A stretch of 64,000 bases of DNA, taken from contig CAVSKV010000002.1 in assembly GCA_963728785.1 (NCBI GenBank), positions 434,001 to 498,000 of the forward strand, written 5' to 3'. Positions 51,258 through 60,449 of the stretch are shown here, piece by piece. The notes beneath the pieces are model-generated. The model had not been told where the DNA came from. It saw nothing but the letters and a program-made list of their open reading frames with translations, and did no database searches. Position 1 is the stretch's first letter. Each line of letters opens with the position of its first letter. The stretch comes from JAGWRI01 sp963728785. GTDB lineage: Bacteria; Gemmatimonadota; Gemmatimonadetes; Gemmatimonadales; Gemmatimonadaceae. The position numbers were made by a program, and so were the translations under genes.

Positions 51258-51889
51258 CCGCCGGGACGCGACGCGCCGATCCGCTCGTCGTGCGCTCGCT
51301 GGACTACCTGGGGCCGATGGCCACGCGGGGAGGCTGGCGCCCCGAAACGAAGCTCCCCGAGGTGGCCTTTGCCGGCCGTTCGAACGTCGGTAAGTCGTCG
51401 CTCATCAACACCCTTGTCCGGCGCAGGAAGACCGCGCGTGTGAGCCATACGCCCGGCAGGACGCGAGAAATTCACTTCTTTGCCGTCAACGACCTGTTCA
51501 CCCTGGTCGATCTCCCCGGATACGGGTACGCCCGCGTTTCCAAGGAGCGGCGGGCGGAATGGAAGCCGCTCATCGAAGGGTATCTGACGGACACCCAGGC
51601 GCTGCGAGGGGTGGTGCAGCTGCTCGACGCGCGCCGCGACCCTACGGCCGACGATCTCCACATGCTCGACTTCCTTGCCGAGCTGGGCGTTCCAACCATC
51701 GTCGTGGCCACCAAAGTGGACAAGGTGAAGCCGGCGGACCGCGCCATGCGCATGGCGGATCTGGCGAAGCACGCCGGAATGCGGGAAGATGAAGTCGTCC
51801 CGTTCAGCGCGGTGACCGGCCAGGGGCGCGACGAATTGGCCGAAGCCTTGCTGGAGTTGGTGACCCAGCCGTCGTGGCGCGAGGCCTGA
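51254..51889 (+). CDS. engB: Ribosome-biogenesis GTPase EngB (YihA/YsxC)
   Basis: A 211-residue small GTPase required for 50S assembly. The motifs are G1 GRSNVGKSSLIN, G2 region SHTPGRTREI, G3 VDLPGYGYARVSK, G4 ATKVDKVK and G5 FSAVTGQG. It is coupled to lon by a 4-nt overlap. lon-engB pairs are common in bacterial genomes. Confidence 0.97.
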
Positions 51890-51926
51890 CCCGCACGCCT
51901 CGGCGCGCACCAAACGAGGAGAACGT

Positions 51927-52682
51927 ATGCCGCACCTGGTGAAGCGATCGGCCATCGTGGGGGCCACGGTCTGGGCCTGCTTGGCCGCGGCGTGCGGTGG
52001 CGGTGCCGCCGGCGGCCTTGGTGCGGGCGCTCCGGCCCCCGCGCCGGCGCCGGCGCCGGAGCAAGGCTCGCCGTTCGGCCCGGGTTCCGATACGCTCGCC
52101 TCCGGGCTCATTCCGGCCGGCTACGGCACCCTGCGCCAGGACGACATCTCCATCAAGCTGAGCCTCGAAGGAGTGCTCGTGCAGCTTCTGCCGATGAGTG
52201 AATCGGTGATCCGCACGCTGTCGCCCGACGCCTACCGCATGTTGCACGACCTGCGCCAGAGCTATGGCGCACAGATCTCGGGCTCCGCGGCGCAGTACGG
52301 GTTGCGCGACGACAACGTGTGGTACGTCTCGTTCTACGGCCTGGCGCCCGACGCCGCCTTCTCGCCGCTCGACCTGGTCATCCGTGCGCCGGGCCGCGAC
52401 TTCACGCCGTTGCGGGTCATCCCGATCACACCCGGATTCGGCCAGAACCGGCTGCAGGTGCGCGATGTGCAGCGCGCCTTCTACCTGTTCGACGACGGCC
52501 TTCCCCTCAACCAACCCCTCACGGTTTCCATGGGTGCGGTAACCGACGACAGTTGGCAGACCACCGTCCGGAAGATCGAGGCCGAGCAGGCGCACGTGCG
52601 CGCCCGCGCCGCGAGAGTTCCGGGGAACTCGGGCGCGCCTCCGGGGCTACGTAGAAAGAGCATTCAGGAGCGCCACCCGTGA
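51927..52682 (+). CDS. Secreted lipoprotein, unknown function
   Basis: A 251-residue protein with a lipoprotein signal: VWACLAAAC (lipidated Cys about residue 23), then a Pro/Ala-rich tether (PAPAPAPAPE). The rest reads LRQDDISIKLSLEGVLVQLLPMSESVIRTLSPDAYRMLHDL, then VWYVSFYGL, a beta-rich part FTPLRVIPITPGF and SMGAVTDDSWQ with a Glu-rich helix at the end. AGGAG lies 7 nt before the ATG. Its stop overlaps the GTG start of the acyltransferase. I do not recognise the family. Confidence 0.78.
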   Translation: MPHLVKRSAIVGATVWACLAAACGGGAAGGLGAGAPAPAPAPAPEQGSPFGPGSDTLASGLIPAGYGTLRQDDISIKLSLEGVLVQLLPMSESVIRTLSPDAYRMLHDLRQSYGAQISGSAAQYGLRDDNVWYVSFYGLAPDAAFSPLDLVIRAPGRDFTPLRVIPITPGFGQNRLQVRDVQRAFYLFDDGLPLNQPLTVSMGAVTDDSWQTTVRKIEAEQAHVRARAARVPGNSGAPPGLRRKSIQERHP

Positions 52683-53539
52683 CCTTTCTTCCCCTGCGGG
52701 ATCTTCCCGACCGCGCAGTCTCGACGGCCGCCACCGAGTGGCTCGAAGGACTCCACGCCACGCTCGCCGATCCCGGGTGCGATCGCGCCCTGCTCTGCCG
52801 CAACACGCTCACCGAGCTGTGCTATCCGGACTATGCCGGGTACTGGGAAACCGCGGTGGAGGACGGCGCGCTCCCTCTGGCCACGCGGCTCGCCCTCTCG
52901 GCCATGGATCCGCGCAACGTCACGTTGGAGCCCGAATACTACGCCGAGTGCGACGACGAGCGCTTCCAGAGGGTGAAGCCGCTTCTCTGGCTCTGGTATT
53001 CATTCGACCGCACGCCGCTCGGTGGACAGAACGTGTGGCTGGGCGTGCTGCTCCGCCGGCTGCTGGCGCCGCACATCTTCAAGCGCTGCGGCGAGAACTT
53101 CAAGGCGTTCCAACACGTGGAGTTCTCGTTCGGCTACAATCTGGAAGTGGGCGACGACGTGATCGTACACCGGCACGTACTGCTCGACGACCGCGGCGGC
53201 ATCCGCCTGGGTAACCACGTCTCGATCAGCGACTACGCCAACGTGTACAGCCACACGCACAGCATCGTGGACCCCCGCGAGGTAACCACTACCGCCACGG
53301 TGATCGGCGACGGCGTGCGCATCACGTACCACGCCACGATCCTGGCCGGCGTGCACGTGGCCGAGCAGGGCATGGTGGGCGCGATGGCGCTGGCGACCTC
53401 CGATGTGCGCCCATACCACGTGTACGTGGGGATCCCGGCCAAGAGCGTGCGCGTGAAGCCCAACGCGCCGTTGCAGGACCTGGTGTCGCGAACGGCCGCG
53501 CGGCCGGACGCCGAGACCAGGACCGACGGCGGCAGCTAG
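52679..53539 (+). CDS. Left-handed beta-helix acyltransferase
   Basis: A 286-residue protein. The first 130 residues are helical and unusual (LCYPDYAGYWETAVEDG ... PLLWLWYSFDRTPLGGQNVWL). Residues 140-265 form a hexapeptide-repeat coil (VEFSFGYNLEVGDDVIVHRHVLLDDRGGIRLGNHVSISDYANVYSHTHS is the core region; the catalytic His is in the SHTHS part). It ends with VYVGIPAKSVRVKPN, typical of maltose/galactoside O-acetyltransferases. The GTG start at 52679 has AGGAG upstream and overlaps the lipoprotein stop. The acceptor is unknown. Confidence 0.88.
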   Translation: MTFLPLRDLPDRAVSTAATEWLEGLHATLADPGCDRALLCRNTLTELCYPDYAGYWETAVEDGALPLATRLALSAMDPRNVTLEPEYYAECDDERFQRVKPLLWLWYSFDRTPLGGQNVWLGVLLRRLLAPHIFKRCGENFKAFQHVEFSFGYNLEVGDDVIVHRHVLLDDRGGIRLGNHVSISDYANVYSHTHSIVDPREVTTTATVIGDGVRITYHATILAGVHVAEQGMVGAMALATSDVRPYHVYVGIPAKSVRVKPNAPLQDLVSRTAARPDAETRTDGGS

Positions 53540-54013
53540 CGCACGCGCAGCACGTCTTCCACCCGGCCGATGTTGTCCGGGCTGAGGAGGCGAGTGATGT
53601 CACCGATGGTCCGCTGCGACCGCGGCCAGGTGAATCGCTCGGCGGCCGCTCCGGCATCCAGCCACTCGAAGGCAGCATGTTCGCCGCTCAGCGCCACGGC
53701 GCCCGGACGGTCCACGAATGCCGCGAACACCACCGACATTCTGGATGCTCGACCGTTTGGGCAGGTAGAACGGCTGCACGGCCACACAGTACATCCGGTC
53801 TGCCGACAGGCCGGTTTCCTCGCGCATCTCGCGCGCCGCGGCGGCTTCCGGACGTTCCGCCCCGTCGATACTCCCGGTAACGACCTCCCACGACCCCGGG
53901 CGTATCGTGTCGTCGGCGCGCTGGAGCACGAGCACACGCCAACCGTCCGCGTGCGGGTGGATGACGTAGATCTCCACCGTGCCGACGTCGACGCTGATGG
54001 GGGATTGGGACAC
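53536..54013 (-). pseudogene. NUDIX hydrolase, frameshifted
   Basis: From GTG 54013 the protein reads TVEIYVIHPHADGWRVLVLQRADD, then a complete Nudix box (Gly-5 residues-Glu-7 residues-RE-x-REETG at about residues 42-64). After VAVQPFYLP the correct reading moves by one base and continues with MSVVFAAFVDRPGAVALSG ... DITRLLSPDNIGRVEDVL to a TAG at 53536. One base too many in 53739-53758 (runs of two and three A on the coding strand) explains it. Without the shift this is a normal Nudix pyrophosphatase of about 158 residues. Its stop overlaps the acyltransferase stop on the other strand (CTAG). Confidence 0.75.
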
Positions 54014-55681
54014 GGGATTCCGCGACAAGGATGGAGCCCCTGGACGGGCGTTCACGACTCTCAACTTACCAGCCGATGGCGGCGCGGCAACGCGCCGTAG
54101 TTCTTCGAGCGAGGTCGCGCCGGCCTGCACGTGCGCCAGCCCCGACTCCCAGAGACTGACCATCCCTGCCTCGCGTCCCGCTTCGGCCAGCCGCTCGGCC
54201 GGCTCGCCCGCCGCCACCCGCCGTTCGAACTCGGTGGACGCCACGAGCACCTCGACGATGGCCAACCGCCCGTGGAAGCCATCGCCGCCGCAGTGCGCGC
54301 ACACCGGCCGCTCGGCCACGGCGCTCACCCGCCCGACACGCTCGCTCTGGCTTCCGTTGAAGCCTTCGCCAGCCGCGCCGTGGCCGGCACAGTGGCCACA
54401 GAGCCGGCGCACCAGACGCTGGGCCAGGACCCCCTTGACCGCGCTCGCGATCTTGTACGGTGCCACGCCGAAGTCGGCCAGCCGCGTCACCGCACTCGCG
54501 GCATCGTTGGTGTGAAGGGTGGAGAGCACCAGATGACCGGTAAGCGACGCCTGGATGGCGATTTCGGCCGTCTCGCGGTCGCGGATCTCGCCCACCAACA
54601 GCACGTCGGGATCCTGCCGGAGGATCGAGCGCAGCGCCGATGCAAACGTCAGTCCGGCCCGCTCGTGAACCTGCACCTGCACGATGCCGGGAATGCGGTA
54701 CTCGATGGGATCTTCGACCGTGACGATGTTCAGGCTGCGCTGGTGCAGCCGCTGCAGCGCCGCGTAGAGCGTGGTAGTCTTGCCCGAGCCGGTGGGGCCG
54801 GTGACGAGAATGAGCCCCTCGCGGCAGGCGAGCAGCGTGTCGATGCGCGCGTACTCGTCGGCGCGAAAACCCATGGCGTCGAGCGAGCGGAGCGCCGAGC
54901 GACGGTCGAGAATGCGGATCACCACCTTTTCACCGCGCGACGCGGGCAGCGTGGACACCCGCAGATCGACGGCGGCGCCGTTCACTGCCACGCGGGCCCG
55001 CCCGTCCTGCGGCCGCAGGCGATCGGCGATGTCGAGCCCCGAGATGATTTTGATGCGCGAAACGAGGGGCCGTGCGATGCGCCGCGGCAGGATGCGCACG
55101 TGACGCAGCATGCCGTCAATGCGGTGGCGCACCGCGATGCCCTGTTCCTCGGGCTCGATGTGGATGTCGCTGGCGTGGGCACCGACGCCATCGGCCAGGA
55201 GGTCATCCACCAGCCGGGTGACACCCACCCCGTCGTCTTCACCCACTACGGGCGGTGCGCCCTCCTGCTCGAGGGTGAGCATCTGCACCTCGCGGGCGGC
55301 GGCAGGGTGCTGCCCCGTGGACGCGGACTCGACGTACGTGCGATTCATGGCATCGCTGAGCGCCGACGGCACGGCCAGCGCGAACCGCACGTCGCGCCCG
55401 GTGGCGAAGGCCAGCGCGCGTTCGCATTCCAGATCGAGCGGATCGGCGGTGGCAAGCACGATTCGGTCGTCGGTGGCGTCGAGCGGAAGCACCTGGAACT
55501 GGCGCGCCCATCGTTCCGGCACGAGCGACCGCGCCGCGGGATTGGCCACGCTCAGATCGGCCAGCTCCACGTGCAGCGCGGCGGCGACAGCGCGCGCCAA
55601 CGCGGCCTCGTCGTCCGGGAGCGGGCCCGGCACCGCGTCGAGCACGCGCTGCGGCCAGTCGTCATGGAGGGTGGTGGCCAT
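53600..55681 (-). CDS. GspE/PilB-type secretion ATPase, open in frame into the NUDIX gene
   Basis: Residues 1-110 form the N-terminal GspE domain. The ATPase core has LVTGPTGSGKTTTLYAAL (Walker A), VQVHERAGLTF (Asp box region), QDPDVLLVGEIRDRETAEIA (Walker B) and LSTLHTNDAASAVTRL (His box), then the zinc ribbon CGHC ... CAHCGGDG. It powers type II secretion or type IV pili; no other such genes are adjacent. The normal end would be near LEELRRVAAP (about 54080), but no stop follows, and the frame runs through a 20-residue linker into the NUDIX sequence until the frameshift ends it at 53600. ATG 55681 (MATTLHDDW) is the preferred start. A lost stop by an indel is possible. Confidence 0.85.
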   Translation of the reverse strand: MATTLHDDWPQRVLDAVPGPLPDDEAALARAVAAALHVELADLSVANPAARSLVPERWARQFQVLPLDATDDRIVLATADPLDLECERALAFATGRDVRFALAVPSALSDAMNRTYVESASTGQHPAAAREVQMLTLEQEGAPPVVGEDDGVGVTRLVDDLLADGVGAHASDIHIEPEEQGIAVRHRIDGMLRHVRILPRRIARPLVSRIKIISGLDIADRLRPQDGRARVAVNGAAVDLRVSTLPASRGEKVVIRILDRRSALRSLDAMGFRADEYARIDTLLACREGLILVTGPTGSGKTTTLYAALQRLHQRSLNIVTVEDPIEYRIPGIVQVQVHERAGLTFASALRSILRQDPDVLLVGEIRDRETAEIAIQASLTGHLVLSTLHTNDAASAVTRLADFGVAPYKIASAVKGVLAQRLVRRLCGHCAGHGAAGEGFNGSQSERVGRVSAVAERPVCAHCGGDGFHGRLAIVEVLVASTEFERRVAAGEPAERLAEAGREAGMVSLWESGLAHVQAGATSLEELRRVAAPPSAGKLRVVNARPGAPSLSRNPVSQSPISVDVGTVEIYVIHPHADGWRVLVLQRADDTIRPGSWEVVTGSIDGAERPEAAAAREMREETGLSADRMYCVAVQPFYLPKRSSIQNVGGVRGIRGPSGRRGAERRTCCLRVAGCRSGRRAIHLAAVAADHR

Positions 55682-55765
55682 GCACCACCGTAGCCGCGAT
55701 GCCCCCCGCGTGCGCACCCATTTGCCCGCACCGCCAATGATTCGACGGCAATCCGGGTGCGCCCA

Positions 55766-57979
55766 TCAGAGAATGGGCCAGAATTCCCGAGTGACGTCCA
55801 GGGAAAAGGTCCACCGGCCGCCGGCGTTGAGCCCGCGCGCCACGTCGAGCCGCACGAGGTCGAAGAAACTGATCAGCCCGACGCCCACCGCGGAAAACAT
55901 GCGCTGCTCGCGCACCACGCCGTTGCCGTGATCCTCGGAAAAGGCGCTGGAGCCCGGCAGCGCCACCACGTTGAAGTAGGGGGCGAGGGTGGCACGGGCC
56001 GGCGCGCGGCCGAACGTGCCGAGGGAGAAGCCGAAGAACGGGATCGGGGCCCGCAGCTCGATGCGCTGCGAGATTCCGCGCGCGCCAACCAGACCGTGAA
56101 GCGCATAGCCGGGCGCCGTCACGGGCCCACCGAAATACACCAACTCCTGCGCCGGTACGTAGCCGCCGGTGCCATCGGCAATGGCCCCGTGGGTATGGCT
56201 CACCACCTCGATCGGTCCGACGTCGTGGGTGACGTCGATGACGGCGGCCGCCCGCCGCACCGTCGTCGCGGGCAATGTGCACAGCACGAGATCGGGCCCC
56301 GAGCACGGATTGGCGACCGCGGCGTGCCACCAGTCGAACCGCGCCGACGCGGTGACGTCGAACCCGCGCCACGACAGCGGCGTGGCGCGCTCCCCGCGGA
56401 GCGAAGCGTGCCACGGATCAAGCGCCGTCACCGGAATCGTCGGCGCGTAGACGCCCATCGCGGGCTGCGCGTGAACCGCAACGGCGCGCTGCTCCTCGCG
56501 CGCGACGCCAAGCGTCCACCGCACCCCTGCCACGGGCAGCGACAGATCCGCGCCGAGCGCCTTCAGGTCGTATGGCTCGCTGGCGTCGCTGCCCCACTCC
56601 TGCGCCGCCAGGCTGTTCGCGATTCGCGACCGCTCCGGCTCGTCGCGCGCGTCGGCCAGCGTGTGCGCGGCGAACAGCCGCACGCCGAATCCGCCGGCGC
56701 TTTGCCAGTCGAGAGCCGCGGTGCCCCGCACGATGGCATCGGCAACGCCGTACTGGGGGCGCAGCGACGCGCTCAGCTTCGTACCGAGCGGACGCTCCAG
56801 GCCGGCGCCCAGCGTCAACCCCTGCACCCGGTTCACGCTCACGAAGTCGCTCAGGCCGCGCGCGCTGAGCCGGGTGGCCTCGACGCGCTGAAGCGCCTGC
56901 TCACGCACCAGGGCGCGTGCCTCGTCCTGCACGCGGCGGACGTCGGCGTCGGTGGTCACGGTCACGTCGGGGGGCAGCGAGTCGAGGATGTTCCCGTGCC
57001 ACGGATACGCCTTGAGTGCATCCGGCGGGTTCTGCACGAACTCGGGCCCGCTGAACATCCCCACGGGAATCTTCTCGTTCAAGTGGTAGTCCGACACCTC
57101 CCAGCGCCCGCGGATGATCCCCCGCACCGGGTAGTCGAGCCAGGTGCCCGTGCGGCGTATTTCAATTTCCTGATGGCGGGGCAGCCAGTACTTGGTGCCG
57201 ATCAGGCCGTTCTCGAGCACGATCGAGATGTCCTCGAGCTGGGCGTCGAGCAGCGCCGCACGCGTGAAGCTGAACGCCATCCGCACCACCTGCCCCGTGT
57301 GCCGGTCGATGTACACGGCCCCGACCACGCGGGGCTGCGCGTCGTCCTTGGGACGGACCTTCACCTCGTACACGTCGATCGTCTGGCCCGGGATGGTGAT
57401 GCGCAGCGAGTCGGAGATCGCGTAGTCGTAGAGCGTCAGCCCGGCGGACGACAGCGGATGCGGCACGTCACGCACCTCGTCGCCCTCACCCAGCCGGATG
57501 AAGTTGGGGAAGTTGTTCTGGACGATCCCCAGATGGTCGCGGTGGTAGTTGATGTCGGTGGGCAGCAGGGTCGTGTCGCGGCGCCCGATGATCAGCTGCT
57601 TGCTCATGTTGGGCGCTCGCCAATAGACTTCCAGCGCCAACTGGTCGGTCTTCACGATCTTGGGCGGTGTCGGAAAGTTCCGGCCCAATTGGACGAGAAA
57701 GGTGAGGTACCCGTGGGCCGTGGCCTGGTAGGCGACGAGACCCGTGTCGGCCAGTTGCGCGTTGCGGCGGTCGACGGCGGTATGGACGAGGGCCAGGGCG
57801 CGGGGGGAGTTCCAGACGGCTTGGGAGAGCGCAACCCCCGGGAACAGCGAACACAGCGCAACCAGCGCTGGGCCGAAACGGCGCAAGGCCGAACGGACGC
57901 CGGGCCGAAGTGGCGCAGGGCCGGTGCGGCGCAGGGCCGAAACTGCGGGAAATTCGGAAGTACTGAAACTGCGGGTCAT
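55766..57979 (-). CDS. Outer-membrane protein with Omp85-like barrel end
   Basis: A 737-residue exported protein. The N-terminus is unusual: the first 38 residues before the hydrophobic core are Arg/Pro-rich (SALRRTGPAPLRPGVRSALRRFG), encoded by the short repeat found before tRNA-Leu, then LVALCSLFPGVALSQ is cleaved. A beta-rich N-terminal half follows (YQATAHGYLTFLVQLG ... VYIDRHTGQVVRMAFSF). Barrel strands make up the C-terminal half, with GVARGISQRIELRAPIPFFGF-type segments and an end FFDLVRLDVARGLNAGG ... EFWPIL. The barrel end resembles Omp85/BamA-type proteins; the specific function is unknown. Divergent from trpE; no strong Shine-Dalgarno. Confidence 0.8.
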   Translation of the reverse strand: MTRSFSTSEFPAVSALRRTGPAPLRPGVRSALRRFGPALVALCSLFPGVALSQAVWNSPRALALVHTAVDRRNAQLADTGLVAYQATAHGYLTFLVQLGRNFPTPPKIVKTDQLALEVYWRAPNMSKQLIIGRRDTTLLPTDINYHRDHLGIVQNNFPNFIRLGEGDEVRDVPHPLSSAGLTLYDYAISDSLRITIPGQTIDVYEVKVRPKDDAQPRVVGAVYIDRHTGQVVRMAFSFTRAALLDAQLEDISIVLENGLIGTKYWLPRHQEIEIRRTGTWLDYPVRGIIRGRWEVSDYHLNEKIPVGMFSGPEFVQNPPDALKAYPWHGNILDSLPPDVTVTTDADVRRVQDEARALVREQALQRVEATRLSARGLSDFVSVNRVQGLTLGAGLERPLGTKLSASLRPQYGVADAIVRGTAALDWQSAGGFGVRLFAAHTLADARDEPERSRIANSLAAQEWGSDASEPYDLKALGADLSLPVAGVRWTLGVAREEQRAVAVHAQPAMGVYAPTIPVTALDPWHASLRGERATPLSWRGFDVTASARFDWWHAAVANPCSGPDLVLCTLPATTVRRAAAVIDVTHDVGPIEVVSHTHGAIADGTGGYVPAQELVYFGGPVTAPGYALHGLVGARGISQRIELRAPIPFFGFSLGTFGRAPARATLAPYFNVVALPGSSAFSEDHGNGVVREQRMFSAVGVGLISFFDLVRLDVARGLNAGGRWTFSLDVTREFWPIL
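57858..57948 (-). repeat. TTCGGCCCTGCGC repeats inside the signal-peptide region
   Basis: On the minus strand, about five copies of the 15-17 nt unit occur in a row (for example TTTCGGCCCTGCGCCG, CACCGGCCCTGCGCCA, TTCGGCCTTGCGCCG). They encode the Arg/Pro-rich lead of the outer-membrane protein. The same unit forms the array at 41917-42036. Confidence 0.6.
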
Positions 57980-58131
57980 TGTTAGCATCAAGTATTGCGA
58001 GGGGCGTACCGCCGGGCAACGGACGCAGGAGGAACCGCCGGCAGTTCTCCTTCGGCAGCGGCGTGACCGCTGTCGGCGCCCAACTCTCAGCTCGGGACCG
58101 TTGTCCGCCGTCCCCCACCCTTCGAGTGACC

Positions 58132-59631
58132 ATGTCCTTTGAAGAGTTTCAAGCCCGCGCCGCACCCGGACACCTCGTTCCCGTGTGGGCCGATTCCGTG
58201 CTCGACACCGAAACGCCCGTCGCGGCGTTCGCCAAGCTCAAGCGCGGCCCCTTCTCCTTCTTGCTCGAATCGGCGCCCGCGGGCAGCGAGACCTGGTCGC
58301 GCTACACCTTCATGGGCACCGAACCACGCGGCGCCTGGCGCCTCATGGACGGCCGCGTCGAAGACTGGACCCCCGAACATGGGTGGCACGGCGCCCGCGC
58401 CCCGACCGATCCGCTGGACGACCTCGACCGGCTCGTCAAGCAATACCCCCCGGTGGACGTCCCCGAGTTGGGCGAGTTCTGGGCCGGCGCGGTGGGCTAT
58501 TTCGGCTACGACGTCGTGCGGTGCATCGAGCGGCTGCCCAACGCGCCGCCGCGCACGCTCGGCGTACCCGACGCTCTGTTCGTGTTCACCAACGTGCTGG
58601 TGGTGGTGGACAACCTCCGCTCGCGCGCCCGCTTCGTGGCCGCCGTGCCGGTGCCCGTCGGTGCCGGCGACGCCGACCTCCGCCCACTCTACGTTCGTGC
58701 CCAGGCCGACATCGCCGACGCCATGCGCCGCGTGCGTGCTCCCGGCGCCCTTCCGCCACTGGCGCTCAACGAGGAGGCGCCTCCCGCTGTGGGCACGTCG
58801 CGCTATGCGCGCGACAAGTTCCTTCGCGATGTGGACCGCATCAAGGAGTACATCGTGGCCGGCGACGCGTTCCAGGTCCTTCTCGCCCGGCGGATCACCC
58901 TCCCCCACGACTTCTCCTCCGATCTGCTCTACCGCGCGTTGCGCGTGGTGAACCCGTCGCCGTACATGTACCACCTCGAACTCGACGGCGTGGAACTCGT
59001 GGGTAGCTCGCCCGAGCTACTGGTGCGGGTATCCGAAGGCCGCGTCACCGTGCGCCCGATCGCCGGCACCCGGCCCCGCGGGCGCAGCGCGGCCGAAGAC
59101 GAAGCGCTCACCGCCGAACTGCTGGCCGACGAGAAGGAACGCGCCGAACACCTGATGCTCGTGGATCTTGGCCGCAACGACGTGGGCCGCATCGCGCGCT
59201 ACGGCAGCGTCAACGTCACCGACCTCATGGTCGTGGAACGCTACTCGCACGTGCTCCACATCGTGAGCCAGGTGGAGGGCCACATGCGGCCCGAGCTGTC
59301 AGCCATGGATGCCTTCCGGGCCACCTTCCCGGCCGGCACGATGACCGGCGCGCCCAAGGTGCGCGCCATGGAGATCATCGATGAACTGGAGCCCGAGCGG
59401 CGCGGTCCGTATGCCGGCGCCGTCGGCTACCTGTCGGCGGGGGGCACGCGCATGGACCTCGCCATCACCATCCGCACCTGCGTGATCGCCGGGGGCGTGG
59501 CGTCGGTGCAGGCCGGCGGCGGCATCGTGTACGATTCGGTGCCCGAGCGCGAATGGGAGGAAACGGAAAACAAGGCGCGGGCCGTGCTCACGGCCATCGG
59601 CCGGGTGCGCACGCCGCCGGCCGGCGCCTAG
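58132..59631 (+). CDS. trpE: Anthranilate synthase component I
   Basis: A 499-residue chorismate-using enzyme making anthranilate for tryptophan. ATG 58132 gives the family start; longer in-frame starts are rejected. FSFLLESAP near residue 40 carries the LLES feedback-site motif of TrpE, favouring TrpE over PabB. The catalytic blocks are NPSPYMYHLELDG, GTRPRGRS, DLGRNDVGRI, ATFPAGTMTGAPK and the end GGGIVYDSVPEREWEET. The glutamine amidotransferase subunit is not next to it, and I found no leader peptide or T-box upstream. Confidence 0.95.
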   Translation: MSFEEFQARAAPGHLVPVWADSVLDTETPVAAFAKLKRGPFSFLLESAPAGSETWSRYTFMGTEPRGAWRLMDGRVEDWTPEHGWHGARAPTDPLDDLDRLVKQYPPVDVPELGEFWAGAVGYFGYDVVRCIERLPNAPPRTLGVPDALFVFTNVLVVVDNLRSRARFVAAVPVPVGAGDADLRPLYVRAQADIADAMRRVRAPGALPPLALNEEAPPAVGTSRYARDKFLRDVDRIKEYIVAGDAFQVLLARRITLPHDFSSDLLYRALRVVNPSPYMYHLELDGVELVGSSPELLVRVSEGRVTVRPIAGTRPRGRSAAEDEALTAELLADEKERAEHLMLVDLGRNDVGRIARYGSVNVTDLMVVERYSHVLHIVSQVEGHMRPELSAMDAFRATFPAGTMTGAPKVRAMEIIDELEPERRGPYAGAVGYLSAGGTRMDLAITIRTCVIAGGVASVQAGGGIVYDSVPEREWEETENKARAVLTAIGRVRTPPAGA

Positions 59632-59666
59632 TGGGGCGCGGCCGCACGCGGCATATTGCACCACCG

Positions 59667-60437
59667 ATGCCCTTCAAGCCGACCGGGCCCGCCCTGCCCG
59701 CGGGCTACGAACGCCTGCACGTGGGCCGCGCCGACGCCGTCGCCGTGCCTGCCCTGCTGGACACCCTGCGCCGCGTCCTGGCCGGCGGCACGCTATATGA
59801 TTTCGCTAAACAGTCGCCGGGACACATGCGGCTCACCGGCCGCCAGCCGGCCTACGCCGTGCCCCTGCCCGCCCCGGAAACGGGACGCATGGTGGTGCGC
59901 CACAACCGCCACGGCGGCGCCATGGCCGGCGTGACGCGCGATCTCTTCTTCCTTCCCACCCGCGCCCCGGCCGAACTCGCCATCGCCGCCCGGCTCGCCC
60001 ACGCCGGCGTCCCCACCCCCGAAGTGCTGGGCTACGTCGTCTATCGCGCCGCGGCGCTGGTCGGACGGTCCGATGTCGTGACGCGCGAGGTGTCTCCGGG
60101 ACGTGACCTCGCCGCCATCCTCGCCGCCGGCCCGGGCGCCGAGCGCGGCCCCGCGCTCGACGCCACCGCCGCCCTCGTGGCCGTCCTGTCCCGGGCCGGC
60201 GCGCGCCACCACGACCTCAACGCCAAGAACGTGCTCATCGCCGGCGATGCCGCACGGCCCACGGCCTACGTGCTCGACGTCGACCGCATCACGTTCGGCG
60301 GCGAACCCGCGCGCGCCCTCGAGTTGAACCTGGCACGGCTGGCCCGGTCGCTGCGCAAATGGCGCCAGCGGTTCGGCGCCGCGGTGGCCGACGAGGAGAT
60401 CGCTGCGCTCGCCGCCGCGGCCGGCGAGCGCATCTGA
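59667..60437 (+). CDS. LPS kinase-like protein (Kdo kinase/WaaP family)
   Basis: A 256-residue protein kinase-like enzyme. ATG 59667 precedes LPAGYERLHVGRADAV. The fold shows VVRHNRHGGAMAG (Lys-type region), the catalytic loop RHHDLNAKNVLIA with HxDxxxxN and the Asp of YVLDVDRITFG, as in 3-deoxy-D-manno-octulosonic acid kinase and WaaP. It would phosphorylate a core sugar of LPS, consistent with three core-type glycosyltransferases downstream. The start is 35 nt after trpE. The exact sugar position is not decided. Confidence 0.87.
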   Translation: MPFKPTGPALPAGYERLHVGRADAVAVPALLDTLRRVLAGGTLYDFAKQSPGHMRLTGRQPAYAVPLPAPETGRMVVRHNRHGGAMAGVTRDLFFLPTRAPAELAIAARLAHAGVPTPEVLGYVVYRAAALVGRSDVVTREVSPGRDLAAILAAGPGAERGPALDATAALVAVLSRAGARHHDLNAKNVLIAGDAARPTAYVLDVDRITFGGEPARALELNLARLARSLRKWRQRFGAAVADEEIAALAAAAGERI

Positions 60438-60449
60438 ACTGCGTGCCGT

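Noticed and set aside
57980..58131. Tryptophan leader peptide or T-box before trpE
   Set aside because: No Trp-rich short frame, no T-box core and no terminator/antiterminator pair could be found.
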